Shown in pieces: positions 1-6,912 of a stretch of 9,985 nt of DNA. The position numbers were made by a program, and so were the translations under genes. The DNA comes from an uncultured Flavobacterium sp. (lineage in GTDB: Bacteria; Bacteroidota; Bacteroidia; Flavobacteriales; Flavobacteriaceae). The stretch is from contig CAMFLD010000064.1 of the NCBI GenBank assembly GCA_945957245.1, forward strand, positions 1-9,985, read 5' to 3'. The stretch's first letter is position 1. The number at the start of each line of letters is the position of its first letter. The notes under the pieces were generated by a model, which saw nothing but the letters and a program-made list of their open reading frames with translations, was not told the DNA's origin and searched no databases.

Positions 1-617
1 ACATTATCATCCATCCCTCCTATTTTCCGTCAATGAGTCATTTTGTGGCCATTGCGCAAGCAGATATCGTGACGTTTGAAATGGAAGATAATTTCCAGAA
101 ACAAACGAACCGCAACAGGATGTATATTTACAGTCCAAATGGTTTACAGTTGCTGAATGTGCCTGTTAAACATAACAAGGAAAGGCATCAACGAATTAAG
201 GAAGTTAGGATTGAAAATGATTTTGGCTGGCAGAAACAACATTTCAAATCTCTGGAAGCAGCTTACAGAACATCACCATTCTTTGAGTATTTTGAAGATG
301 ACATTGCTCCACTTTTCGAAAAAAAACATAATTTCCTAATGGATTTGAACCTCGAAACGATGTCGGTAGTTTCGAAATGCCTGCGATTGGAATTTGATTA
401 TAACGAAACCTCGGAGTACTTCCATGAGATAACTGATAAAACAGATTTAAGGAATCTGGTAAACGGAAAAAAAGATATTTCGGTTTTTGAACCTTACACA
501 CAGGTTTTCGGAGAGAAACACGGATATCTCAACAACCTTTCTATTTTGGATTTGTTATTCAACGAAGGACGTTATGCCTTAGATTATCTGAAGAAACAGC
601 AATTAACTAGTTTATAA
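1..617 (+). CDS. WbqC-like family protein, 5' end cut by window
   Basis: Partial gene. The reading frame is open from position 3 and gives ten residues (IIIHPSYFPS) before the first in-window ATG at 33. That HPSYFP stretch is the usual N-terminus of WbqC-like proteins, so the ATG at 33 is an internal methionine and the true start lies a few codons before the window. About 204 residues are visible, close to the family's usual length, so almost the whole protein is present. The family is named after an O-antigen cluster gene, and its biochemical role is not well established. In Bacteroidota it occurs as a single-copy gene outside polysaccharide clusters, and nothing here points to a sugar pathway. 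No signal peptide or membrane segment is seen, so it is probably cytoplasmic. It ends with TAA at 615-617, overlapping the convergent hydrolase gene by 11 bp. The family call is fairly sure and the function is unknown. Confidence 0.85.
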   Translation, partial: IIIHPSYFPSMSHFVAIAQADIVTFEMEDNFQKQTNRNRMYIYSPNGLQLLNVPVKHNKERHQRIKEVRIENDFGWQKQHFKSLEAAYRTSPFFEYFEDDIAPLFEKKHNFLMDLNLETMSVVSKCLRLEFDYNETSEYFHEITDKTDLRNLVNGKKDISVFEPYTQVFGEKHGYLNNLSILDLLFNEGRYALDYLKKQQLTSL

Positions 618-1656
618 AGCTAAGACGGGTCATTACGGGGAAGTGATCGGAGTTTTCAAATTTGGTAAACGTCTTGAAACTTTTCACCTTCATATTTTTA
701 CTGGCAAAAATATAGTCAATCCTTGCCGGGTAATACTTGAATTTATACGTTTGTCCAAAGCCGGTTCCTGCTTCCTCAAAGCAGTCATTCAAATCTGATT
801 TGATTTGACGGTAAACATAGGAAAACGGACTGTTATTCATATCCCCACAAATTATCATTGGGTAAGGACATTCCTTTTTATGTTTTGCCAAAATATCAGC
901 CTGTTGTTCCTGCTTTTTAAAGGCCTCGCGTATACGTCCGAACAATTGTTGTGATTTGCTCTGATTGATGGCATCAACATGCTCAGAAATCTCATTGACA
1001 TCAGGAGAAATCTTAATTGACTGAAGATGGATGTTGTAAACACGAATGGTATCTTTTCCTTTCTTTATATCAGCATAAATTACATTATTACCTGCTGTTG
1101 GAATTTTGAAATCGCCCGAATCAAAAATGGGATATTTGGAAAAAATAGCCTGTCCGGTTTTGATTTGCTCCCCTTCCATAAAAACAGCTTTATACTTGTA
1201 TATTCTCAAATCGACTTTGGCATTTTCAGAATACTCCTGAATACATAAAATATCAGGGTTTTGGTCGTTAATAAAGCTTAGTATATTCCCTTTTACGTTG
1301 TCATCTGCCAGCCAGTCAAAAAGATTGAACAAACGAACGTTATAGCTCATAACAGTAAAATCCTTTTCTTCACTTTCTAAATCATGGGAAGAGAATTTAT
1401 AAAACTTATTGATAAAGGTAATCCCTAGAAGCAACACCAAGCCTGAAAGTACCACCTGACGTTTTAGCTGTAACAGCCAATAAATAAAAAAAAGTGCATT
1501 CAGGATTAAGAAAAGTGGTAAAATAAGGGTAAGTACCGAAAGCAGCGGAAACATCTTAGGAGCCAGAAAGGGCAAAATATAAGCAATGAAAGTCAATACA
1601 GTAATCACCATATTGAAAACAAACATCATCTTATTGAACCACGATAATTTTTTCAT
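607..1656 (-). CDS. Membrane-anchored endonuclease/exonuclease/phosphatase (EEP) family hydrolase
   Basis: A 349-residue protein with three hydrophobic helices at about residues 11-33, 36-60 and 67-86, followed by a complete EEP domain from about residue 100 to the end. The metal and catalytic set of the fold is visible: N106 in MSYNVR, E141 in CIQEY, H210 in YNIHLQS, D272 and N274 in GDMNN, D314 in RIDYIF, and D337-H338 in SDHFP. It should therefore be an active Mg-dependent phosphodiesterase or phosphatase. The fold covers DNases, sphingomyelinases and inositol phosphatases, and the substrate cannot be told from sequence. The side of the membrane on which the domain lies is also unclear. 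It is the last gene of the mutL-rhomboid operon, 18 nt after rhomboid A. Its TAG stop at 607-609 lies inside the end of the convergent WbqC-like gene, and no terminator hairpin is visible after it. Confidence 0.9.
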   Translation of the reverse strand: MKKLSWFNKMMFVFNMVITVLTFIAYILPFLAPKMFPLLSVLTLILPLFLILNALFFIYWLLQLKRQVVLSGLVLLLGITFINKFYKFSSHDLESEEKDFTVMSYNVRLFNLFDWLADDNVKGNILSFINDQNPDILCIQEYSENAKVDLRIYKYKAVFMEGEQIKTGQAIFSKYPIFDSGDFKIPTAGNNVIYADIKKGKDTIRVYNIHLQSIKISPDVNEISEHVDAINQSKSQQLFGRIREAFKKQEQQADILAKHKKECPYPMIICGDMNNSPFSYVYRQIKSDLNDCFEEAGTGFGQTYKFKYYPARIDYIFASKNMKVKSFKTFTKFENSDHFPVMTRLSFIN

Positions 1657-1675
1657 CTACTATTGCTGTGACTAT

Positions 1676-2557
1676 TTATTTTCCAGCTTTGAAAAGGAAT
1701 TCTTTCTCTTCAGCAGTAAGGCTGTCGTACCCTGATTTGCTTATTTTGTAAAGGATATCGTCAATCTGCTGTTGTGTTTTATCTTTAACAACAATCTTAC
1801 TTTGTTTAGATTGTTCATTAGCTGATTTGGCAACCGTTCTTTTAGGATTTACATGCACTTTTTTGAAAGGAGTTGACGGTTTGCTTGAAAATATAGATGC
1901 GAAAAAATCTAATACTGAAGAAACTATCTTACTCAAATCGGTACCATTCTGCAACAGTTTGATGTAAATATAACCAAAAAGCGCTCCGCTCAAATGAGCT
2001 ACATGTCCGCCTGTATTATCTAATCGGATTTGAAGTAAATCCAGCAAAATCAATATTGCGGTAACGTGCCATAACTTTACATTTCCAATCAACAACAATC
2101 GAATTTCCATTAACGGCTGATAGGTTGTTGTTGCAACTAATAATGCCATAATAGCTCCTGAAGCTCCAACCATAGTCGAAACCCTTCTAAAAAAATAAAA
2201 GCTCAGCACAAACAATAAGCCTGCAAAAACAGCACTTAAAAAGTATAATCCCAGATACTGCTTTTCGGTGAAGAATGTCAGGAACAAACGGCTGGCAAAG
2301 TTCAGAACTATCATATTGAAAAAAAGATGCAGGAAACCAGCATGGAAAAAAGCATAGGTAAGTAAAGTCCAAGGTCTTGTCAAAACAATAACAGGATCTG
2401 AAGTAATTTCCAACCAATCCGGAAATTCAAATACGCCTAATTCAAATTTGTAAAAAACAAGCGATATAAGGAAAAGACCAACATTCCAATAAATTAGTTT
2501 ATTGGCTATGCCTCCTATCCGATACTGCATTTTTATATCATCCCAAATGCTGCTCAT
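1676..2557 (-). CDS. Rhomboid family intramembrane serine protease A, with cytoplasmic C-terminal tail
   Basis: A 293-residue polytopic membrane protein with a rhomboid core of about six helices (residues 20-205). The HxxxN oxyanion motif is at H77-N81, the nucleophile serine at S133 in GASGA, and the catalytic histidine at H188 in AHLSGALFG, so the dyad is intact. Rhomboids cut single-pass membrane proteins within or near the bilayer; the substrate here is unknown. After the core comes a basic, low-complexity linker (about 226-262) and a short charged helical segment (266-292, containing SKSGYDSLTAEEKEFLF). I recognise that segment as a tail common in Bacteroidota rhomboids, probably the domain annotated as DUF6576. 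The gene starts 3 nt after rhomboid B ends, so the two are almost certainly translated from one message. No Shine-Dalgarno sequence precedes the start. Family call very sure. Confidence 0.93.
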   Translation of the reverse strand: MSSIWDDIKMQYRIGGIANKLIYWNVGLFLISLVFYKFELGVFEFPDWLEITSDPVIVLTRPWTLLTYAFFHAGFLHLFFNMIVLNFASRLFLTFFTEKQYLGLYFLSAVFAGLLFVLSFYFFRRVSTMVGASGAIMALLVATTTYQPLMEIRLLLIGNVKLWHVTAILILLDLLQIRLDNTGGHVAHLSGALFGYIYIKLLQNGTDLSKIVSSVLDFFASIFSSKPSTPFKKVHVNPKRTVAKSANEQSKQSKIVVKDKTQQQIDDILYKISKSGYDSLTAEEKEFLFKAGK

Positions 2558-2560
2558 AAC

Positions 2561-3331
2561 TTAATTCCAACGATTATGTTTAAACATTTTTCTTTTCCAA
2601 TACCACATCATCAAAAACCCGGTCAGGGCACCTCCAACGTGGGCAAAGTGGGCAATGCCTGTTCCTCCGACTCCAAAAATAGAGTTTCCTTTAAATCCTA
2701 AAAACAAATCAACTGCAATAAGTCCCGGAACAAAATATTTGGCTTTTACCGGAAACGGAATAAACATAATCTGGAGTTCTACCAAAGGAAACATAAAAGC
2801 AAAGGCCGTAAGCAATCCGTAAATAGCGCCTGAAGCTCCTAGAGAAGGAGCGTTATAAGCATCGTACATATTTCCCAACACTTCAGAATCAATAGTCCCC
2901 GGAACATTACTAAGTTTAGCGGTATTTAAAAAACTACTTGTCTGATCCTGTAATCCTAATTGTTGCAAATGCTCAACTCCAAGGTGAAATTGATAATATC
3001 CGAATAAGGTATGCAACGCTGCTGCTCCTAATCCGCAGGTAATATAGAAAAACAGGAATCTTTTGCCTCCCCAATAATGTTCCAACGGACTTCCAAAAGA
3101 AACCAAAGCAAACATATTGAACAGGATATGCGTAATCATAATTGGGTTCGAATTATAAATAGGGGCATGCATGAACATGGCTGTCAACGGTTGCCAAAAC
3201 CTGAAGTGGGGATTTGCCGGGTAATATTCAGAAAACAACTGATAGGCAAGGTCTCCCACAATATTGGAACCTATGAAAAATATAATATTGATAATCAGTA
3301 ACTGCTTGACAGTTTCGGTCATTCGCATCAT
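2561..3331 (-). CDS. Rhomboid family intramembrane serine protease B
   Basis: A 256-residue rhomboid with an intact active site: H68-N72 (HILFN), nucleophile S167 in GASGAIYG, and H231 in AHVGGALTG. It differs from its neighbour in having a loop of about 50 residues (111-163) between the third and fourth helices, and it ends with a short basic tail (KRKMFKHNRWN) instead of a regulatory domain. The segment before the loop contains SPLEHYWGGKRF, typical of bacterial rhomboids. The ATG at 3331 overlaps the mutL stop codon in an ATGA arrangement (3328-3331), which suggests translational coupling. In-frame ATGs at 3328 and 3322 are alternative starts that would shorten it by 1 or 3 residues. The two rhomboids differ in loop and tail, so they look like old paralogues with separate substrates and not a recent duplication; this last point is inference. 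Confidence 0.93.
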   Translation of the reverse strand: MMRMTETVKQLLIINIIFFIGSNIVGDLAYQLFSEYYPANPHFRFWQPLTAMFMHAPIYNSNPIMITHILFNMFALVSFGSPLEHYWGGKRFLFFYITCGLGAAALHTLFGYYQFHLGVEHLQQLGLQDQTSSFLNTAKLSNVPGTIDSEVLGNMYDAYNAPSLGASGAIYGLLTAFAFMFPLVELQIMFIPFPVKAKYFVPGLIAVDLFLGFKGNSIFGVGGTGIAHFAHVGGALTGFLMMWYWKRKMFKHNRWN

Positions 3332-5178
3332 AAGCTGAATTTTTTATCTAAATCTTCCACACTCATCGTGATGAAAGTTGGTTTATGAAATGGGGATATA
3401 TTGGGTTCTTTACAGGCAAAAAGGTTATGCACCAGATTCTCCTGTTCTTTTTCATTTAAATAAGTTCCGGTTTTTACCGCAAGGCTTTTCGCCATGGATT
3501 TGGCAATAGTATCATTTTGTGAAAAACTATTATCCGGAATTCCGTCTTCAAGGTCACTCAATAATTCCTCAAGAACTATTGAAACTTCACTTTCAGAAAC
3601 ATTTACCGGAAGCCCTGAAATCATAACGTGGTCTTCATTAATCGCTTCAAAAATAAAGCCTGTATTCTCCAGAGACAATTTTAGCTCTTCTAACAAGCTG
3701 ATTTCGTTTGAAGAATAATATAACTGTAACGGGAATAACAACTGTTGGCTTGAAGCCTGATGCACGGTCATGCTGGTCAGGAATCCTTCATACAAAATAC
3801 GTTCATGCGCACGCTTTTGATTGATAATCACCATTCCTGATTTAATAGGACTTACAATATATTTTTTGTGGATTTGATACGTACGTTTAACTTCCTGCTC
3901 TACTTCATTTTCTTCAAATAACGAAGCGGTAACCTCATCGTTTTCAAAAGTCATTTCAGCTATTTCCTGTCCGGCCTGCTTTAAACCAACATACAAACTC
4001 TCCCAATTGGGCTGCGCTTCAGGTTTTTTATAGCTGGAAGATGCAGTAAAGGATTTACTTGGTTTATCTTCTGCAAATGGATTATAAGTCCTGTCCACCT
4101 GAATTGTCGGATATTCAGCCTCCTTATTTTGGTATTGATAAGGAGTGTCCAAATTAGGGTCACGGTCAAAATCCAATACCGGTGCCACATTAAACTGCCC
4201 AAGACTATGTTTGATAGAGGAACGCAAAATAGCATACAAAGCATGCTCATCGTCAAACTTGATTTCCGTTTTAGTCGGATGAATGTTGATATCAATGGAA
4301 TGAGGTGGCACATCAAGGTATAGGAAATAACTAGGCTGTGCGCCGTCTTTGAGCAAACCTTCATAAGCAGCCATTACAGCATGATGAAGATAACCGCTTT
4401 TGATGAATCGGTCATTAACAAAGAAAAACTGTTCTCCCCTATTCTTTTTGGAAAATTCAGGTTTGCCAATAAATCCCTGAAGGTTCACGATTTCGGTTTC
4501 TTCTTTTACAGGAACCAGTTTTTCGTTGGTTTTACCTGAAAAAAGGTTTACAATCCGTTGCCTTAAATTGGAAATCGGCAGATTAAACATTTCGCTGCCG
4601 TTGTGGTACATGGTGAAATGAATTCCGGGATGCGCCATAGCCACCCGTTGGAACTCATCAATAATATGACGTAATTCTACCGTTTCTGATTTTAGGAAAT
4701 TACGTCTGGCCGGAATATTGAAAAACAAGTTCTTCACTGCAAATGAAGTTCCTTTGGGCAAAACGGCGGGTTCTTGGGATACAAACTTACTTCCTTCGAT
4801 GATAATATGGGTTCCTAATTCGTCCTGCTCCTGTTTGGTTTTCATTTCCACGTGGGCAATCGCTGCAATTGAAGCCAAAGCTTCTCCACGGAAACCTTTC
4901 GTATTCAGCGAAAATAAATCTTCCGCATGACGGATTTTAGAAGTAGCATGACGTTCAAAACACAACCTCGAATCGGTAATGCTCATTCCTACGCCATTGT
5001 CAATTACCTGAACTAATGATTTACCTGCATCTTTGATAATCAGTTTAATATCAGTTGCTTTGGCATCCACAGCATTTTCCAATAATTCCTTCACTACAGA
5101 AGCAGGTCTTTGGACAACTTCTCCAGCAGCAATCTGGTTAGCAACATGATCAGGAAGTAATTGAATTATGCTCGACAT
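3328..5178 (-). CDS. mutL: DNA mismatch repair protein MutL
   Basis: A 616-residue protein of normal MutL length. The N-terminal GHKL ATPase is complete: E31 and N35 (ELLEN), DNGVGM at 60-65, the ATP lid motif GFRGEAL at 95-101, and NIPARR at 154-159. The transducer domain (about 215-330) includes the conserved HPTK at 300-303. A low-conservation linker (about 335-430) leads to the C-terminal dimerisation domain (about 432-616). MutL couples MutS mismatch recognition to strand incision and excision. The C-terminal nuclease motif, canonically DQHA(x)2E(x)4E, reads NQKRAHERILYE (453-464), so the Asp and His are replaced while both Glu residues remain. The later zinc motif CPHGRP appears as SPFHKP (595-600), though ACK at 588-590 resembles the ACR motif. 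Nicking activity is therefore doubtful. It is the first gene of a four-gene operon, with its own likely promoter near 5220. Gene identity is very sure. Confidence 0.97.
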   Translation of the reverse strand: MSSIIQLLPDHVANQIAAGEVVQRPASVVKELLENAVDAKATDIKLIIKDAGKSLVQVIDNGVGMSITDSRLCFERHATSKIRHAEDLFSLNTKGFRGEALASIAAIAHVEMKTKQEQDELGTHIIIEGSKFVSQEPAVLPKGTSFAVKNLFFNIPARRNFLKSETVELRHIIDEFQRVAMAHPGIHFTMYHNGSEMFNLPISNLRQRIVNLFSGKTNEKLVPVKEETEIVNLQGFIGKPEFSKKNRGEQFFFVNDRFIKSGYLHHAVMAAYEGLLKDGAQPSYFLYLDVPPHSIDINIHPTKTEIKFDDEHALYAILRSSIKHSLGQFNVAPVLDFDRDPNLDTPYQYQNKEAEYPTIQVDRTYNPFAEDKPSKSFTASSSYKKPEAQPNWESLYVGLKQAGQEIAEMTFENDEVTASLFEENEVEQEVKRTYQIHKKYIVSPIKSGMVIINQKRAHERILYEGFLTSMTVHQASSQQLLFPLQLYYSSNEISLLEELKLSLENTGFIFEAINEDHVMISGLPVNVSESEVSIVLEELLSDLEDGIPDNSFSQNDTIAKSMAKSLAVKTGTYLNEKEQENLVHNLFACKEPNISPFHKPTFITMSVEDLDKKFSL

Positions 5179-5219
5179 ATATAGTATTCAGTGTTCTGTA
5201 ATAAGTATTCCGAAGGTAG

Positions 5220-5245
5220 CAAATTTAAGCAAAAACCAGCGGCAA
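5220..5245 (-). promoter_or_regulatory. Likely promoter of the mutL operon
   Basis: On the minus strand TAAATTTG (5227-5220) matches the Bacteroidota -7 consensus TAnnTTTG exactly and lies 41 nt before the mutL ATG, just after the ribH terminator. The nearest TTG that could serve as a -33 box is at 5245-5243, only 15 nt away, which is shorter than the usual 17-23. The -7 box is good and the -33 box is weak. Confidence 0.5.
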
Positions 5246-5264
5246 TTTTACTTAATAATTCGCT

Positions 5265-5297
5265 AAAAATAAAAACCTGAACACAAAGGAACAGGTT
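5265..5297 (-). terminator. Rho-independent terminator after ribH
   Basis: Read on the minus strand, AACCTG (5297-5292) pairs with CAGGTT (5279-5274) across a 12-nt loop and is followed at once by the T-rich tract TTTATTTTT. It sits about 30 nt after the ribH stop and before the mutL promoter, so it separates the two units. The six-pair stem is short but perfect and the T tract is strong. Confidence 0.6.
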
Positions 5298-5327
5298 GCT
5301 GATTTATCTCAAAAAATAAATGCTTTT

Positions 5328-5819
5328 TTAGCTTGTCTTCTTTCTTAAATCTGCCATTTTTATGGCGGCAATAGCCGCTTCAGTTCCTTTGTTTCCGTGT
5401 TTTCCTCCGCTACGGTCAATGGACTGCTGTTCATTATTATCGGTCAACAGGCAAAAAATAACAGGTACATCTGTTTTTATATTTAAATCTTTAATGCCTT
5501 GGGTTACGCCTTCGCATACAAATTCGAAATGCATCGTTTCCCCTTTAATGACGCATCCAATAGTAATTACCACATCAACTTCCTGAGTAGCAATCATACG
5601 CTGGGCTCCGTAAACTAATTCGAAACTTCCGGGTACATTCCATCTAATGATATTTTCGGGAAGAGCTCCACAATCTAAAAGTGCGGCTTCGGCTCCGGAA
5701 TAGAGTCCGTTTGTAATATGGTCATTCCATTCGGAAACTACAACTCCAAATCGGAAATCCTTTGCGTTAGGAAGGTTATTTTTATCGTAGTTAGATAAGT
5801 TTTTATTTGCTGTTGCCAT
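5328..5819 (-). CDS. ribH: 6,7-dimethyl-8-ribityllumazine synthase
   Basis: A 163-residue enzyme of the penultimate step of riboflavin synthesis. It condenses 5-amino-6-ribitylamino-uracil with 3,4-dihydroxy-2-butanone 4-phosphate to give lumazine, in the cytoplasm and usually as a 60-mer or smaller ring. The family landmarks are in place: the aromatic substrate-stacking residue W31 followed by N32, VPGSFEL at 62-68, the GETMHFEFV block with general acid H97, and the late block R136-S-G-G-K140-H-G-N-K-G. Length is typical, with a polar N-terminal extension of about 20 residues before the first strand (FRFGVVVSE). It stands alone, without other rib genes in the window. It lies 72 nt after the TPR gene, and most of that gap is a terminator hairpin. 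No FMN riboswitch would fit in the leader. Identity very sure. Confidence 0.97.
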   Translation of the reverse strand: MATANKNLSNYDKNNLPNAKDFRFGVVVSEWNDHITNGLYSGAEAALLDCGALPENIIRWNVPGSFELVYGAQRMIATQEVDVVITIGCVIKGETMHFEFVCEGVTQGIKDLNIKTDVPVIFCLLTDNNEQQSIDRSGGKHGNKGTEAAIAAIKMADLRKKTS

Positions 5820-5828
5820 AAATTTATT

Positions 5829-5873
5829 CTTTAAAATAAAAGAGGATTAAAGATACAATCCTTAATCCTCTTT
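5829..5873 (-). terminator. Terminator hairpin between the TPR gene and ribH
   Basis: Twelve perfect pairs join 5839-5850 (AAAGAGGATTAA on the plus strand) to 5862-5873 (TTAATCCTCTTT). After one A-C mismatch, a further GAT/ATC triplet closes an ACA loop. On the minus strand the stem runs into TTTTATTTT, so it fits termination of the TPR gene, whose stop is 18 nt before the hairpin. The hairpin ends only 19 nt before the ribH ATG, so it may also act in the ribH leader. Confidence 0.65.
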
Positions 5874-5891
5874 CAAAATATTTTTTGATAA

Positions 5892-6686
5892 TTATTGTGC
5901 TAATCCAATCAAAGCTTCGATGCCTTGTGCTTCTAACGAACCTTCAAAGTTATCTTTGATGTCGTTGAAATATTTTAATGCATCCGCTTTATTTCCAATC
6001 GCTAAAGCAGTTTTACCTGCTTTTAATAAAAATCTTGGTCTGGTCAATTCATTTTTATTAGCATCAGCGGCTTTAATGTAATATTGTAACGCTTCTTTTG
6101 ATTTGTTTTGCTCTGCATAAGCATCACCGATAGCTCCAATAGCTAAAGTGCTGATCATTGTATCATCCGATTTAAATTTCTCTAAATACGTGATGGCCTC
6201 AGCATATTTTTTAGTATTCAAATAAGCTATTCCAGCCATGTAGTTAGCCAGATTAGCCGCATCGCTTCCTGAGTATTCATCGGCAATTTTCAACACACCG
6301 AATTTACCTTCAGCGCCATTCAAAACCAATTTGAATAATGAGTCTTTTTTAGTACCTGTCGCATCATCAACAGCTAATTTGAAGTTTTGCTGTGCTACAA
6401 ATAATTCGTTAGCTGCTTCTTCCTGTTTAGGTTCTGCAATAAATTTTTGGTATAATAAATAAGAAACAGTAGCCAAAGCAACAACTGCAAGGAAACCGAT
6501 AATAGCTTTTTGATTTTTGGCAACAAAATCTTCTGCTTTTGAAGCGGATTGGTCTAAGGCATCAAATGCCTTTGCCGTTGTGCTATCCTTTGCATCAACA
6601 TTAATATCTTCTTCGATAAAATTGTTATCTACTTTTTCTACTTTTTCTTTTGGTGCTTTATATCCTCTTTTGTTAAAAGTTGCCAT
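5892..6686 (-). CDS. Single-pass membrane TPR protein, YfgM-like
   Basis: A 264-residue protein with a charged, lysine- and acid-rich cytoplasmic N-terminus (1-59), one transmembrane helix (about 61-79), and a C-terminal domain of tetratricopeptide-type helical repeats (about 90-264). The clearest repeat units are around 147-170 (YLNTKKYAEAITYLEKF), 181-206 (AIGDAYAEQNKSKEALQYY) and 218-243. Charge distribution suggests the repeats lie in the periplasm. This layout matches E. coli YfgM, an ancillary SecYEG translocon partner linked to periplasmic chaperones, although this protein has a longer N-terminal extension. TPR domains bind other proteins, so a role in envelope biogenesis is reasonable but inferred. 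It is transcribed alone from a strong promoter at 6708-6740 with a short leader, and ends at a hairpin. The fold and topology are sure; the YfgM assignment is moderate. Confidence 0.85.
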   Translation of the reverse strand: MATFNKRGYKAPKEKVEKVDNNFIEEDINVDAKDSTTAKAFDALDQSASKAEDFVAKNQKAIIGFLAVVALATVSYLLYQKFIAEPKQEEAANELFVAQQNFKLAVDDATGTKKDSLFKLVLNGAEGKFGVLKIADEYSGSDAANLANYMAGIAYLNTKKYAEAITYLEKFKSDDTMISTLAIGAIGDAYAEQNKSKEALQYYIKAADANKNELTRPRFLLKAGKTALAIGNKADALKYFNDIKDNFEGSLEAQGIEALIGLAQ

Positions 6687-6707
6687 CTATTTTTAATTTA
6701 GTGTGCG

Positions 6708-6740
6708 CAAAAATAAAATTTTTATTCAAACCTTCACAAA
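6708..6740 (-). promoter_or_regulatory. Promoter of the TPR gene
   Basis: On the minus strand TTTG (6740-6737) is followed after exactly 21 nt by TATTTTTG (6715-6708). Both boxes match the Bacteroidota sigma-ABfr consensus (TTTG, about 20 nt, TAnnTTTG) perfectly. Transcription would start near 6701, leaving a leader of about 15 nt before the ATG at 6686. Confidence 0.72.
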
Positions 6741-6863
6741 AAAAATCGATTTAATGTTTAATACTGTCGAAATTATCCGGATTCGGCAAAAAACTTAGGG
6801 CTGCTTTACTTAAATAACGCTTAAAGAAAGTTTTCAAAAGCTGTTTATGTCGATAATTTTAAA

Positions 6864-6870
6864 TAATTTG
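6864..6870 (+). promoter_or_regulatory. Possible -7 element for recF
   Basis: TAATTTG followed by CACC resembles the Bacteroidota -7 box but is one base shorter than TAnnTTTG. No TTG lies at a suitable distance upstream for a -33 box. It is 42 nt before the recF start and is the best candidate in the 226-nt divergent gap (6687-6912). That gap otherwise holds only the TPR promoter and an 8-bp palindrome (ATCCGGAT, 6775-6782). Confidence 0.3.
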
Positions 6871-6912
6871 CACCGCCTAAGCTCAGGGCACTAATTTTAA
6901 ACAAGACTCAGG

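Noticed and set aside
33..35. ATG at 33 as the true start of the WbqC-like gene
   Set aside because: The open frame upstream encodes the family's HPSYFP N-terminal motif, so the gene begins before the window.
3981..4364. 127-codon minus-strand frame inside mutL
   Set aside because: It overlaps mutL in another frame and its translation shows no recognisable domain; it is a shadow of the real gene.
3328..5178. mutL as a pseudogene
   Set aside because: Only the nuclease motifs are changed; the frame is intact, the length is normal and the ATPase motifs are fully conserved.
5820..5891. FMN riboswitch before ribH
   Set aside because: The gap is 72 nt, too short for the riboswitch's multi-helix fold, and it holds only one simple hairpin.
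6775..6782. Palindrome ATCCGGAT in the divergent gap as an operator
   Set aside because: Eight bases is too short to separate from chance, and it lies well upstream of both likely transcription starts.
6882..6912. CTCAGG occurring twice (6882-6887 and 6907-6912) before recF as a regulatory repeat or ribosome site
   Set aside because: Six-base direct repeats are common by chance, and the second copy abuts the start codon, too close for a Shine-Dalgarno site.
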